A stretch of DNA of 64,000 bases from Mesorhizobium qingshengii (GCF_900103325.1 NZ_FMXM01000016.1:62001-126000); one strand, 5' to 3'. Positions 35,507 to 43,201 are shown, counted from the first letter of the stretch. Made by a program: numbers and translations. The notes: generated by a model not told the origin, from the letters alone.

Positions 35507-35833
35507 ATGATCGAAAGCGCTCCCCGAATCGGCTGCAATCGTTGCAAAGGGCCACTTTGCAACGTCAGTAGGCCGCACGGGCTTGACCTCTTATCTTGCC
35601 CCAATTGCGGGGTTTCCGACACGTACGACAACGTGATGCTTGAACTCGACCAGCGCACTGCGGACGCACTTTCGCGTGCTCTCAACCGACCTGTCCCGTC
35701 AAGGGACTACCGTTTCGCCCTTCTCTTTCGGCAGGTGATCTCGAAACCGGCAAACTCAACGAGCGGTGCCGCTAATGACGGATCCCTTCCGGTCAGGCAG
35801 AAGAGGAATCGAACCCCGCAAGGGCGCGCCTGA
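35507..35833 (+). CDS. Hypothetical protein with zinc-ribbon-like N-terminus
   Basis: A 108-residue frame. The first 45 residues hold a CNRCKGPLC and a SCPNCG pair, spaced like a zinc ribbon, followed by VMLELDQRTADALSRALNR, which looks like real protein sequence. The last 25 residues become basic and less convincing and share CCCGCAAGGGCGCGC with a stretch near 37105, so the 3' end may be altered. No clear ribosome site. It lies in the decayed region after tRNA-Asn. Unrecognised family. Confidence 0.4.
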   Translation: MIESAPRIGCNRCKGPLCNVSRPHGLDLLSCPNCGVSDTYDNVMLELDQRTADALSRALNRPVPSRDYRFALLFRQVISKPANSTSGAANDGSLPVRQKRNRTPQGRA

Positions 35834-35992
35834 CGATTTCAGCGAACCGGAACAGCAGTGCATGGCGCTGGCCACAGGGAAGCGCCAGGACGCGCGGGGC
35901 GCTTCGGCGGCGTAGAGGATAGCGGCCAGCAAGAAACGCGCGCTGGCGCAGCCGCATCTGGAACCTAATATTCGCGCGCAGCTTATCGCCGC

Positions 35993-36213
35993 ATGAGCAC
36001 ACGCGGTATCAACTTCCTCCATCAATGGCTTGCCACAACGTCCCTGAGACGACGGAGGCGGATGTCATCTCCGTCGATGAGCTCACGCATAAGCTGATTG
36101 CCGACGCCAAGGCGCTCGGGCTCAAGCGAGAAGAGATCGACGAGGAGGTCGACAGCCTCTATCAAACGATCCTCGACGCGATTGTGCATTTCGAGCCTGG
36201 CTTGACCGAATAG
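35993..36213 (+). pseudogene. Frameshifted DUF768-like small protein
   Basis: The ATG at 35993 starts MSTRGINFLHQWLA, the typical N-terminus of DUF768 proteins common in Mesorhizobium. At about 36030 the homologous continuation (NVPETTEADVISVDELTHKL, then ...ADAKALGLKREEIDEEV and IVHFEPGLTE) moves to another frame, which stops at 36213. One frameshift near GCCACAACGTCC therefore breaks an otherwise full-length gene of about 73 codons. The function of the family is unknown. A sequencing error could mimic this, but neighbours are also broken. Confidence 0.65.
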
Positions 36214-36283
36214 CCGTTGCCACCGAGCCCCAGACGAGGAATATAGTCCTTCCGTTGCGGCGACCCCTTCAATGGAGATCGCC

Positions 36284-36578
36284 ATGTCCCAAAAGACCCT
36301 CGCCGACACGTTGGCCGCCCGTGAGACGATGTACGTCGATTGCGGGCATCCGATGTGCTGCAAATCGACTGAACTCGACATCCAGGCGCTGATCGACCGG
36401 CTCGGCGCCGATCATGGCAGGATCTCGTCGGGCTCTTCAGCTGCTCGAGTTGCAAGGCCGCGGGCCGAGATCGTCGGCCGGTCTTCTTCACGGTAGTTCC
36501 TGATTACGAAGGCCAGAGCGGGAGCGGAATCGCGACTGGAAGCCGACCTTCGATCGAAGTGCATTGGAACGTAAGTGA
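36284..36578 (+). pseudogene. Small cysteine-rich conserved protein broken by two frameshifts
   Basis: Segment 1 (36284 to about 36420) reads MSQKTLADTLAARETMYVDC, GHPMCCKS and IDRLGADHG. Segment 2 (from 36421, another frame) reads DLVGLFSCSSCKAAGRDRRP and VFFTVVPDYEGQ. Segment 3 (to the TGA at 36576-36578, third frame) reads ERNRDWKPTFDRSALERK. Joined, these give a coherent protein of about 98 residues with CxxxxxCC and CSSC cysteines, suggestive of a metal-binding fold. Two frameshifts make it a pseudogene. I do not know its function. Confidence 0.6.
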
Positions 36579-36781
36579 TCGACAAAGGTTTGTGCTTGCG
36601 GCGGCCGATGCTCCCTCAGTTTCGTCTGCCGAAGATCGGGTCTAAACACCTAGATCGGCCCGCCGCTGCCGTGAATGGGGCGGCGGGCGAAGGAGATCGG
36701 CGACAAGGTGAGAGTGGAGGAGATCACGCCGAAGCCGAAGAAGCGCTAGCGTGCTGTCTCTTGTGTGGTCGCGGAATGCGT
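36579..36781. other. Short gap in the decayed region
   Basis: It holds only a 24-codon frame at 36675-36749 (MGRRAKEIGDKVRVEEITPK-like, very basic end), which may be the tail of another lost small gene. Nothing else is recognisable. Confidence 0.35.
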
Positions 36782-37075
36782 TTATGGCGCGATCACGTGC
36801 GGGATAGCGTGGCCGCGTGCACGTCCAGAAAACCCCTTGCTAAGAGCGAGCATCCAACGGCGGCGGCATCGAAGGCCCGGACATGATCGGTCGTAAAGCT
36901 GTGGCTTGCATTCGAACAATATCGCCCGTGCCACCAGGTCAGCCGGTTCACACAAATCCTTGAATTTGTCGATGCCGGCGCCAAGGCAGCCTTCGAAGGC
37001 TTCTCGCTTGGTAGTTTCAGCGCCCGCGGCGCAGACTGTCGCAGCCATCACCAACGAACAGAGCATCGCTTTCAT
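36782..37075 (-). CDS. Hypothetical small secreted protein, possibly damaged at its C-terminus
   Basis: From 37075 the frame begins MKAMLCSLVMAATVCAAGA, a clear Sec signal peptide, then ETTKREAFEGCLGAGIDKFK and DLCEPADLVARAILFECKPQ with three cysteines. After about residue 68 the sequence turns arginine-rich (RCRRRW), which looks like a frame change; an adjacent frame reads FDAAAVGCSLLARGF. I treat it as a possible gene with a questionable 3' half. Unrecognised family. Confidence 0.4.
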   Translation of the reverse strand: MKAMLCSLVMAATVCAAGAETTKREAFEGCLGAGIDKFKDLCEPADLVARAILFECKPQLYDRSCPGLRCRRRWMLALSKGFSGRARGHAIPHVIAP

Positions 37076-37229
37076 TGTTGAAGCATCGCGCGCGCAAGCT
37101 CCGCCCCCGCAAGGGCGCGCTTGACGAAACGGATGCCGGCAGGCGGTCAAGTCGTAGGTTTATTCTTCGAAGCCAGATATTCCCGGCAGCTCTTGCCAAG
37201 CGCAAGCCTGCTGCCTCACGGTGGCGGGC

Positions 37230-37521
37230 TTATTCCTTGTGCAGGACGATATACCGACTGCTCACCACATCCACCCCTGTGCCCCGCGTGACGACGACCG
37301 TCCTATACCCGGCAGGGAGGGAACCAGCAGCGGACGGGTCGACCGAGCGGCATCTTCCGAGAACTTCCCCGTTTGGGGGCACCTGCGAGCCTGTTGGCCA
37401 AAGCTACCTGGCATTCGTCAAGGGATACGAACTTGGCCGGTGAAGGTTCGAAAGGTTTGCAGACAGCATGGCCGGGACTGCAAGAGAGCAAAACCATCAC
37501 TGCAGCAGAGGTCGGATCCAT
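37230..37521 (-). pseudogene. Small secreted protein frameshifted at a C-run
   Basis: From 37521 the protein starts MDPTSAAVMVLLSCSPGHAV (signal-like) and continues CKPFEPSPAKFVSLDECQVA and LANRLAG. At GGTGCCCCCAAACGG the reading must shift by one base; the other frame then gives PNGEVLGRCRSVDPSA..., YRTVVVTRGTGVDVVSSRYI and VLHKE and stops at 37230. The joined product of about 96 residues resembles the small periplasmic proteins common in Rhizobiales. The shift is in a homopolymer, so either phase variation, decay or a sequencing error is possible. Confidence 0.55.
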
Positions 37522-37635
37522 CTTTGAAGCTCCATCTCGAACGAGCCTCAACGCGATATAATGATGTTTGTTGCATTTTAAGCTGACGGGCGCCGCCTCG
37601 GCGCATCCGTTTCAGACCCGCACGGTGGCGGGCAT

Positions 37636-37920
37636 CTAGTTCTGGAGGCTGGCGTATGCAATTCGCGTCTTTTCATGGCCTGCGAGGAACATCCACCTGT
37701 GATTGGCAACGTCGTGCGCCGATTCCCATATCGCAGGAATTTGCCCGTACAGTTCTGATGCAGTCGGCGTCAAAAGATACACAACCGCCTTGCGATCTTC
37801 GGTAGTGCGGCAAATGAGAGCCATCTCCTCAGGGCAGCCGTAAGCGACAAACAGCCGCTCAAACTGATCTTGGATGTCGCCGTTCTCAGCATATGGGACA
37901 TTGCATTTCACGAATTCCAT
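37636..37920 (-). CDS. Conserved hypothetical protein
   Basis: A start at 37920 after GGGGACGATCT gives 94 residues: MEFVKCNVPYAENGDIQDQF, LFVAYGCPEEMALICRTTED, VVYLLTPTASELYGQIPAIW and RWMFLAGHEK. It looks like a real, soluble alpha/beta protein. Its leader contains two tandem copies of CATGTCGCATC(C/A). It is the only apparently intact gene between the two tRNAs with a good ribosome site. Function unknown. Confidence 0.55.
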   Translation of the reverse strand: MEFVKCNVPYAENGDIQDQFERLFVAYGCPEEMALICRTTEDRKAVVYLLTPTASELYGQIPAIWESAHDVANHRWMFLAGHEKTRIAYASLQN

Positions 37921-38080
37921 AGATCGTCCCCATGTCGCATCCATGTCGCATGGACTAGCGGAGTGTGACAGGGAACCCTTGGAAATCAACGGTAGCCACT
38001 TGCAACATGGACGCGACATGGGAGGATGCAACGGCCAACTTGTCACCCGCATATGTGTTTGATTTTATTGGGGAAAGTGG

Positions 38081-38157
38081 TGGTACCGTTGGCTGGGATC
38101 GAACCAGCGACCTCCGGATCCACAATCCGGCGCTCTAACCATCTGAGCTACAACGGC
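38081..38157 (-). tRNA. tRNA-His (anticodon GTG), alphaproteobacterial type
   Basis: A 77-nt cloverleaf on the minus strand with encoded CCA. Acceptor GCCGTTG pairs with CAACGGT, leaving a G1-U72 wobble; the discriminator is A73, and the base before G1 is T. The anticodon GTG lies at 38121-38123, flanked by TT and GA. The T-arm is GGTTCGATCC. The near-universal G-1:C73 pair of tRNA-His is absent, as is known for many alphaproteobacteria. Its 3' end points toward tRNA-Asn. Confidence 0.96.
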
Positions 38158-38311
38158 ACGTTTGCCGAGCCAGACCAAGGTGGAAAGTTCGCTCTCCATG
38201 ATCCGCTCTGTCGTTCGGCGATGCGTCCTTACGGGCTAATGGATCTTAATTCAAGACTTTTGCTCGGCAAAGGTCTCTTCCCCACAACGGCATCGACTTT
38301 TCGTCGGACAA

Positions 38312-38346
38312 AGAAAAAGGCCGGCGGGAGGAGGTGCCGGCCTTTT
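38312..38346 (-). terminator. Rho-independent terminator of the candidate small RNA
   Basis: AAAAGGCCGGC (38315-38325), ten-base loop, GCCGGCCTTTT (38336-38346). Read on the minus strand, the stem is followed by a T-rich tail. The plus-strand reading also ends in TTTT, so it may stop transcription from both sides. Confidence 0.75.
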
Positions 38347-38443
38347 CCTGTTACGAGCCAGCGGGAGGAGGTGCTGGCTGGTCACCCCGGAGAGCAGAGG
38401 GAGGAGGTTCCACTTGCCGGGTATTCCTTGATGGCTACCATCA
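38314..38443 (-). ncRNA. Candidate anti-Shine-Dalgarno small RNA with three CCTCCTCCC motifs
   Basis: The minus strand contains CCTCCTCCC three times, complementary to 38399-38407, 38363-38371 and 38326-38334, spaced 36-37 bp. The middle copy is the loop of a 6-bp stem (GCCAGC/GCTGGC, 38357-38378). The last is the loop of an 11-bp terminator stem (38315-38346) followed by TCTTTGT. A small GATGG-TAG-CCATC stem (38430-38442) may mark the 5' end. Multiple CCUCCUCCC hairpin loops define the rhizobial cuckoo/alpha-r-type sRNAs. The 5' end and promoter are not determined. Confidence 0.68.
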
Positions 38444-38505
38444 TATGCCTGATCGTTTTTAAGAAAATGCGACCTTTTGTTGCATCTTCCGATCATGCGT
38501 AAATG

Positions 38506-38964
38506 TTAGGCAACCTTGATTTCCTTCATCGCCTTCTCGAAGGCGGTCTTGATCGGCTTGGAGACGTCCTCGGCCGCCTTGGTGGCAACGGTCTGGAAGT
38601 CCTTGGCCTGCTCGACGGTCATCTCGACGCGCTTGCGCAGGAACGCGGTCTGCAGCTCGACGACTTCCGACAGCGACTTGGCGCCGATCAGGGCTTCCAG
38701 ATGCGAGAAGCCGGCCTCGGCATTGGCGCGCAGGGCGGAAATGGTCTTGAGCGACAGATCGCTGGAAACGGTCTTGGCGGTCTCGTAGCTCGACTCCAGA
38801 GCCTTCTGGGTCTCTTCGGCACCGGTCTTCAGCTTGGCATAGGCCTCTTTCGACTGCTCAACGCCCTTTTCGGCGAAAGCGCGGATCTGGTCGGTGGCCT
38901 TGGAAGCGTCGAAGCTCGGGAATTCAACGTTTTCGATGGTCTCGGCGGTCTTGGTCCTGGACAT
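38506..38964 (-). CDS. Phasin-family protein
   Basis: A 152-residue, highly helical, alanine/glutamate/lysine-rich protein with the phasin core: FAEKGVEQSKEAYAKLKTGA, then SDLSLKTISALRANAEAGFS and the RKRVEMTVEQAKDFQTVATK heptad region. Phasins coat polyhydroxybutyrate granules and control their size. The ribosome site is AAGGATGG. It is monocistronic, with the candidate anti-SD small RNA 60 bp downstream on the same strand. Acetoacetyl-CoA synthetase, another PHB-linked enzyme, lies 5 kb away. Confidence 0.92.
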   Translation of the reverse strand: MSRTKTAETIENVEFPSFDASKATDQIRAFAEKGVEQSKEAYAKLKTGAEETQKALESSYETAKTVSSDLSLKTISALRANAEAGFSHLEALIGAKSLSEVVELQTAFLRKRVEMTVEQAKDFQTVATKAAEDVSKPIKTAFEKAMKEIKVA

Positions 38965-39161
38965 TTTTCCATCCTTTTCAGCGGCAGCGGCTTTGACAGA
39001 AAGCCGTCTCGTTCAGTTATGATGGCAATATAAAGGCAATTTTTGTGCATTGCAATATCTTTGTTGCAGTGCACCATAAATTTTTCACGGCCGTTAACCA
39101 AGAGCCCAAATTCCGACCTTTGCACGTTCTGGCTTGTGGACCTTCGCGCCTCCGGCTTTTA

Positions 39162-39176
39162 TTAACAAAGCGTTAA
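39162..39176 (+). promoter_or_regulatory. CtrA-binding box
   Basis: TTAA-CAAAGCG-TTAA is an exact match to the full CtrA consensus TTAA-N7-TTAA. It lies 38 bp before the start of the PleC/DivJ/PdhS-type kinase gene, a distance that would overlap its promoter. CtrA control of the kinase is inferred from the site. Confidence 0.7.
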
Positions 39177-39213
39177 CTGCAAATTCGCCGCTCCGTGAGG
39201 GTTCGCCAAGCGC

Positions 39214-42200
39214 ATGCCGTCCGAATATTCCTTCCTCGACGTCGCCGTGCTCGATGCGGTCCGCCAGCGCTTTGCCGCCGGCGACGCGATCGCGATCCTG
39301 TCGGAGGATCTGGAGCAGGTGATCTGGGCCAACGGGCCAGGTGCGGCGGTGTTCGGCTATCCCGACATCGAGGCCATCATCGGCGCCTCGGCGCAGTTGC
39401 CGTTGATCGCGAGACGCCAGATCATGGCGACCAGCGGATTTCCCGAGATCGGCCGCGACCGCGCTATCATGGTGCGGCTGGCAACCGGCATGACCAGCCG
39501 CGCGGTCGGCTTCCTGGCCAGCGCGGTGACCATGCCGGACGCTGAGAAAGCGATCATGCTGGCGGTGCCGGCGGCGCAGACAGGCTCGCGCAGTGCCGGC
39601 GAGATCGCCGCTCGCGCCATCAGCGGTTTTACCGAAGATGGTCATTTCATCGCCTTCATCGATGCCAAGGGCAACATCGAGGCGGCGTCGGAAGGGTTTT
39701 CGGCACTGGGCATCTTGCCGGGGACGCTGGCTGCCCTCGTCGCTGACGTCGCAGCAGAGAGCGACCGCATCGTCAAGCGCCTCGTGCCCGGCCGCACTGC
39801 CTCCTTTCCGGCTGGTCTCGCAAGATTGACCGAGGAACGGCATCTGCTGGTGGTGATCGACGAGGACCAACTCGACGACAGGACCACAACCGGCGAACGC
39901 CCCGAACCCACTGCCGGGACCGCGCCGGCTGGCGACGCTGTTGACCAGTCGGAGCCGAGCCTGCGCACCGAGACAGCGACGGACGAACCGGGCGCCACGC
40001 AACCGGCCGAAGCTATCCCGGCATCGGAACTGCATGAGGTCGCCGACGCGGCCGGGCAAGCTCCGGCGGCAGGGAACACGCCGGCGCAGCACGATCATTG
40101 GTACTTCAACACCGACGAGGACGAGGGGCAACAGGTGCGCCGACCGCCCGAACCCGATGCGCGGGCCGAAGAGGCTGTCCCCGAGAGCCCCGAGGAAAGC
40201 ACGAAGCGGAATGATGTCCATACCCCCTTGCCGACCGCGACGCCGGCCGCTCCGGCGATAGACCGCGCCGCGGCGCCGATACGCTTCGTCTGGCGTACCG
40301 ATGCCGACGGCAAGTTCAGCGCGCTGTCGCCCGAATTCGCCGAGATCGTCGGCAAGCCCGCTGCCGACGTCATCGGCCGGCGTTTCAAGGATGTCGCGGC
40401 AGCCTTCGGCCTCGATGCCTCCGGCGAGATCGCCGGTCTGCTGGAGCGGCGCGACACCTGGTCCGGCCGCTCCGTGCTGTGGCCGGTCGTCGGTACCGAT
40501 CTCAAGATACCTGTCGACCTGGCCGCCCTGCCCGTCTATGGCCGCAGCCGTGCCTTCGAGGGTTTCCGCGGCTTCGGCGTTGCCCGCACCGGCGACGCGG
40601 TCGTCGATCCCGAGGCCATCGGCATGGCGCTCGTTCCCAATGGCGATGCGCCGGCGCAAGAACCGGAAACCGTCGAACCCGCGCCCGAGGCGCCGAAGAC
40701 GCCAGACCCCTTCAAGGGCGAGGTGCCGGCGCTGACCATCGTGCCGAAACCGGAGCGGCGCTTTGCTGACAAGGTGATCCGGCTGGCCGAACATCGGCAG
40801 CCAGCCAACGACAAGGGTCTGTCGACGCTGGAACGCAGTGCGTTCCGCGAGATCGGCGAACGGCTGAAGAAGGACAGTTCCCCGGTTGAGCCCCCAGAGG
40901 CCGAGAAGCCTGAGCTGGCGCCAGCAGTCCAGGCAGAGCCGCAATCCGAGGCCGCCGGCACGATCCTGTCGACGCAAGATGGCGGCTCGACAGAGGACGC
41001 CGCCACCCCGAATGCTGGACCAGTGAATGCGGACCTCGAGCCGGCAACTGACGCCGCGGACGAGGCAAGCACAGCCGAGCCCGCCGATATCGATGCCGAG
41101 GACGAGAAGGATCTGGCACGGCTCGACGGCGAACATCCGGATGAGACGGCGGGAGAGGAAACCGTTCGGTCCAGTCCTTCGGGCTCGCTGCTCAACCTTG
41201 CCGACCGCGACGATGAACCGACCTATGTCGCCGACAACAGCGACGATGCGCCGGTATCTGCGGAAGCGACGGAAGGTCGAGCCAAAGCCGAGGCTCGCGA
41301 CGCTGAAGCGCAACCGGCGGCCAGCAGCACATCACAGGCGAACGACCCGGCTGCGGACGACGATAGTATGACGTCGGCGGATTTTCGCGACGCCGAGGAC
41401 AATGAGGATTGGGCGCAGCCCGACGAGGGCGCCGCGCCTGATAAACAGGCCGTTGCGTCCGCCGAGGAGACTGACAACGCGAGCGATGCCCTGGAGGCGC
41501 GCGTCGAGCGGCCACGCCTGCAGGTGCCACCGCTCAAGGTCGAAGGGTTCGTGCCGTCGGCGTTTTCGGCCGGGGATGAAAACCGGGGCCCTGATACCTC
41601 GCTTCTCAGCAAGCTGCCGGTGCCGCTGCTGATCCATTCGGGCGATCAGCTGCACTATGCGAACGAGGAATTCCTCGACCTGACCGGCTACGAGGCGCTC
41701 GATGACCTGGCGGATGCCGGCGGTCTCGGCGCACTGTTTGCCGACCCCTACGCCGATGACGGCGCCTCCGACGGCACCGATCGCGCGCTGCGGCTGAAGA
41801 CCCGTGGCGGAGAGGAATTCCCGATCGAGGCCATCCTGCGCTCGGTTCCCTGGCGCGACGGCAAGGCGCTGATGCTGGTCGTGCGCCGCTCCGGCGAGGA
41901 TGACACGCCGGCAGCCCCGCATGCGGTCGGCGACGAGCAGACACAGCCGGACGTTTCGGAGCTCAAGGCACGCATCGCCGAGATGCGCACCATCATCGAC
42001 ACCGCGACCGACGGCGTCGTGCTGATCGGCCGTGACGGCACCATCCGCTCGATCAGCCGCCCGGCCGAAGCGCTGTTCGGCTTCGACAGCGACGAGGTGA
42101 CCGGCAAGCCGTTCGCCTCGCTGTTTGCCATCGAAAGCCAGCGTGCGGCGCGCGACTATCTCAACGGACTGTCCGAGCCCGGCGTGGCGAGTGTGATGAA

Positions 42201-43080
42201 TGACGGCCGCGAGGTTATCGGGCGCGAGGCGCAAGGGCGCTTCATTCCGCTGTTCATGACCATCGGCCGACTGCCCAACGACAGCGGCTTCTGCGCCGTC
42301 GTGCGCGACATCACCCAATGGAAGCGGGCCGAAGAGGACCTGACGCAAGCGCGCGCGGTGGCCGAACGCGCGTCCTCGCAGAAGACCGATTTCCTCGCCC
42401 GCATCAGCCACGAGATCCGCACGCCGCTCAACGCCATCATCGGGTTTTCCGAACTGATGGTCGACGAGAAGTTCGGCCCTGTCGCCAACGACCGTTACCG
42501 CGATTATCTGCGCGACATCAACCGCTCGGGCAATCACGTGCTCGACCTCGTCAACGACCTGCTCGACATCTCGAAGATCGAGGCCGGCCAGCAGGAGATG
42601 GCTTACGAGGCGGTGTCGCTCAACGACACGCTGGCAGAGACGGTGGCAATGATGCAGCCGCAGGCCAACCGCGAACGCGTCATCATCCGCTCCAGCTTCG
42701 CTTCGCGACTGCCGGAAGTGGTGGCGGACCTGCGCAGCGTGCGCCAGATCGCGCTCAACATCCTGTCGAATGCCATCCGTTACACCCAGGCTGGCGGCCA
42801 GGTGATCGTCTCGACCGCCTATGAGACGTCGGGCGACGTCGTCATGCGGGTGCGCGACACCGGCATCGGCATGAGCCAGGCCGAGATCGAGCAGGCGCTG
42901 AAGCCGTTCAAGCAGATCAACGCCCTGAAGCGCGGACGCGGTGACGGCACCGGGCTTGGATTGCCGCTGACCAAGGCGATGGTGGAGGCGAACCGCGCCC
43001 GGTTCACCATCAATTCGACGCCGGGCGAAGGCACCCTGGTCGAGGTCGCGTTTCCGTCGACCCGCGTGCTCGCGGAATAA
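39214..43080 (+). CDS. Multi-PAS sensor histidine kinase, PdhS/PleC/DivJ-like
   Basis: A 1288-residue cytoplasmic kinase without membrane helices. Order: N-terminal PAS-like region (1-130), a disordered acidic/Ala/Pro segment (about 215-350), PAS (about 355-470), a second disordered segment (about 480-780), PAS (about 795-890), PAS (about 915-1040), then HisKA with KTDFLARISHEIRTPLNAII and phosphoacceptor H1066, and HATPase with SNAIRY, DTGIGM and GDGTGLGLP. The HisKA helix is that of DivK/PleD-interacting kinases. With the CtrA box this points to cell-cycle or polarity control. Brucella PdhS is the closest architecture I know. Confidence 0.85.
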   Translation: MPSEYSFLDVAVLDAVRQRFAAGDAIAILSEDLEQVIWANGPGAAVFGYPDIEAIIGASAQLPLIARRQIMATSGFPEIGRDRAIMVRLATGMTSRAVGFLASAVTMPDAEKAIMLAVPAAQTGSRSAGEIAARAISGFTEDGHFIAFIDAKGNIEAASEGFSALGILPGTLAALVADVAAESDRIVKRLVPGRTASFPAGLARLTEERHLLVVIDEDQLDDRTTTGERPEPTAGTAPAGDAVDQSEPSLRTETATDEPGATQPAEAIPASELHEVADAAGQAPAAGNTPAQHDHWYFNTDEDEGQQVRRPPEPDARAEEAVPESPEESTKRNDVHTPLPTATPAAPAIDRAAAPIRFVWRTDADGKFSALSPEFAEIVGKPAADVIGRRFKDVAAAFGLDASGEIAGLLERRDTWSGRSVLWPVVGTDLKIPVDLAALPVYGRSRAFEGFRGFGVARTGDAVVDPEAIGMALVPNGDAPAQEPETVEPAPEAPKTPDPFKGEVPALTIVPKPERRFADKVIRLAEHRQPANDKGLSTLERSAFREIGERLKKDSSPVEPPEAEKPELAPAVQAEPQSEAAGTILSTQDGGSTEDAATPNAGPVNADLEPATDAADEASTAEPADIDAEDEKDLARLDGEHPDETAGEETVRSSPSGSLLNLADRDDEPTYVADNSDDAPVSAEATEGRAKAEARDAEAQPAASSTSQANDPAADDDSMTSADFRDAEDNEDWAQPDEGAAPDKQAVASAEETDNASDALEARVERPRLQVPPLKVEGFVPSAFSAGDENRGPDTSLLSKLPVPLLIHSGDQLHYANEEFLDLTGYEALDDLADAGGLGALFADPYADDGASDGTDRALRLKTRGGEEFPIEAILRSVPWRDGKALMLVVRRSGEDDTPAAPHAVGDEQTQPDVSELKARIAEMRTIIDTATDGVVLIGRDGTIRSISRPAEALFGFDSDEVTGKPFASLFAIESQRAARDYLNGLSEPGVASVMNDGREVIGREAQGRFIPLFMTIGRLPNDSGFCAVVRDITQWKRAEEDLTQARAVAERASSQKTDFLARISHEIRTPLNAIIGFSELMVDEKFGPVANDRYRDYLRDINRSGNHVLDLVNDLLDISKIEAGQQEMAYEAVSLNDTLAETVAMMQPQANRERVIIRSSFASRLPEVVADLRSVRQIALNILSNAIRYTQAGGQVIVSTAYETSGDVVMRVRDTGIGMSQAEIEQALKPFKQINALKRGRGDGTGLGLPLTKAMVEANRARFTINSTPGEGTLVEVAFPSTRVLAE

Positions 43081-43125
43081 CCGCGCCCTCTTCCAACAGT
43101 TTGATCTATCTCTATATTCTGGACG

Positions 43126-43166
43126 CAATTCCGGACGGAAACCCGTTCGCACTTTTCCTGGAATTG
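43126..43166. repeat. Mesorhizobium-type short palindromic repeat, copy 1
   Basis: CAATTCCGGACGGA...CGCACTTTTCCTGGAATTG: complementary ends enclose a variable centre. A second copy in the opposite orientation is at 57065-57107; the outer 15 and 18 bases agree almost completely while the centre differs. I recognise this element from intergenic regions of Mesorhizobium genomes. It could form an RNA hairpin after the kinase gene. Confidence 0.75.
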
Positions 43167-43172
43167 CCCCGG

Positions 43173-43201
43173 CAAAAGAAAAGGCGCCCAAAGGACGCCT
43201 T
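43173..43201 (-). terminator. Probable terminator of the acetoacetyl-CoA synthetase gene
   Basis: On the minus strand, AAGGCG and CGCCTT form a stem (inner GTCC/GGGC partly paired) around TTT, immediately followed by TTCTTTTG. It lies about 215 bp beyond the synthetase stop. The rest of 43202-43417 holds no recognisable gene. Confidence 0.6.

Noticed and set aside
39094..41313. 739-codon leftward frame antisense to the kinase
   Set aside because: It is the shadow of the acidic linker region of the sensor kinase; biased composition and no recognisable motif.
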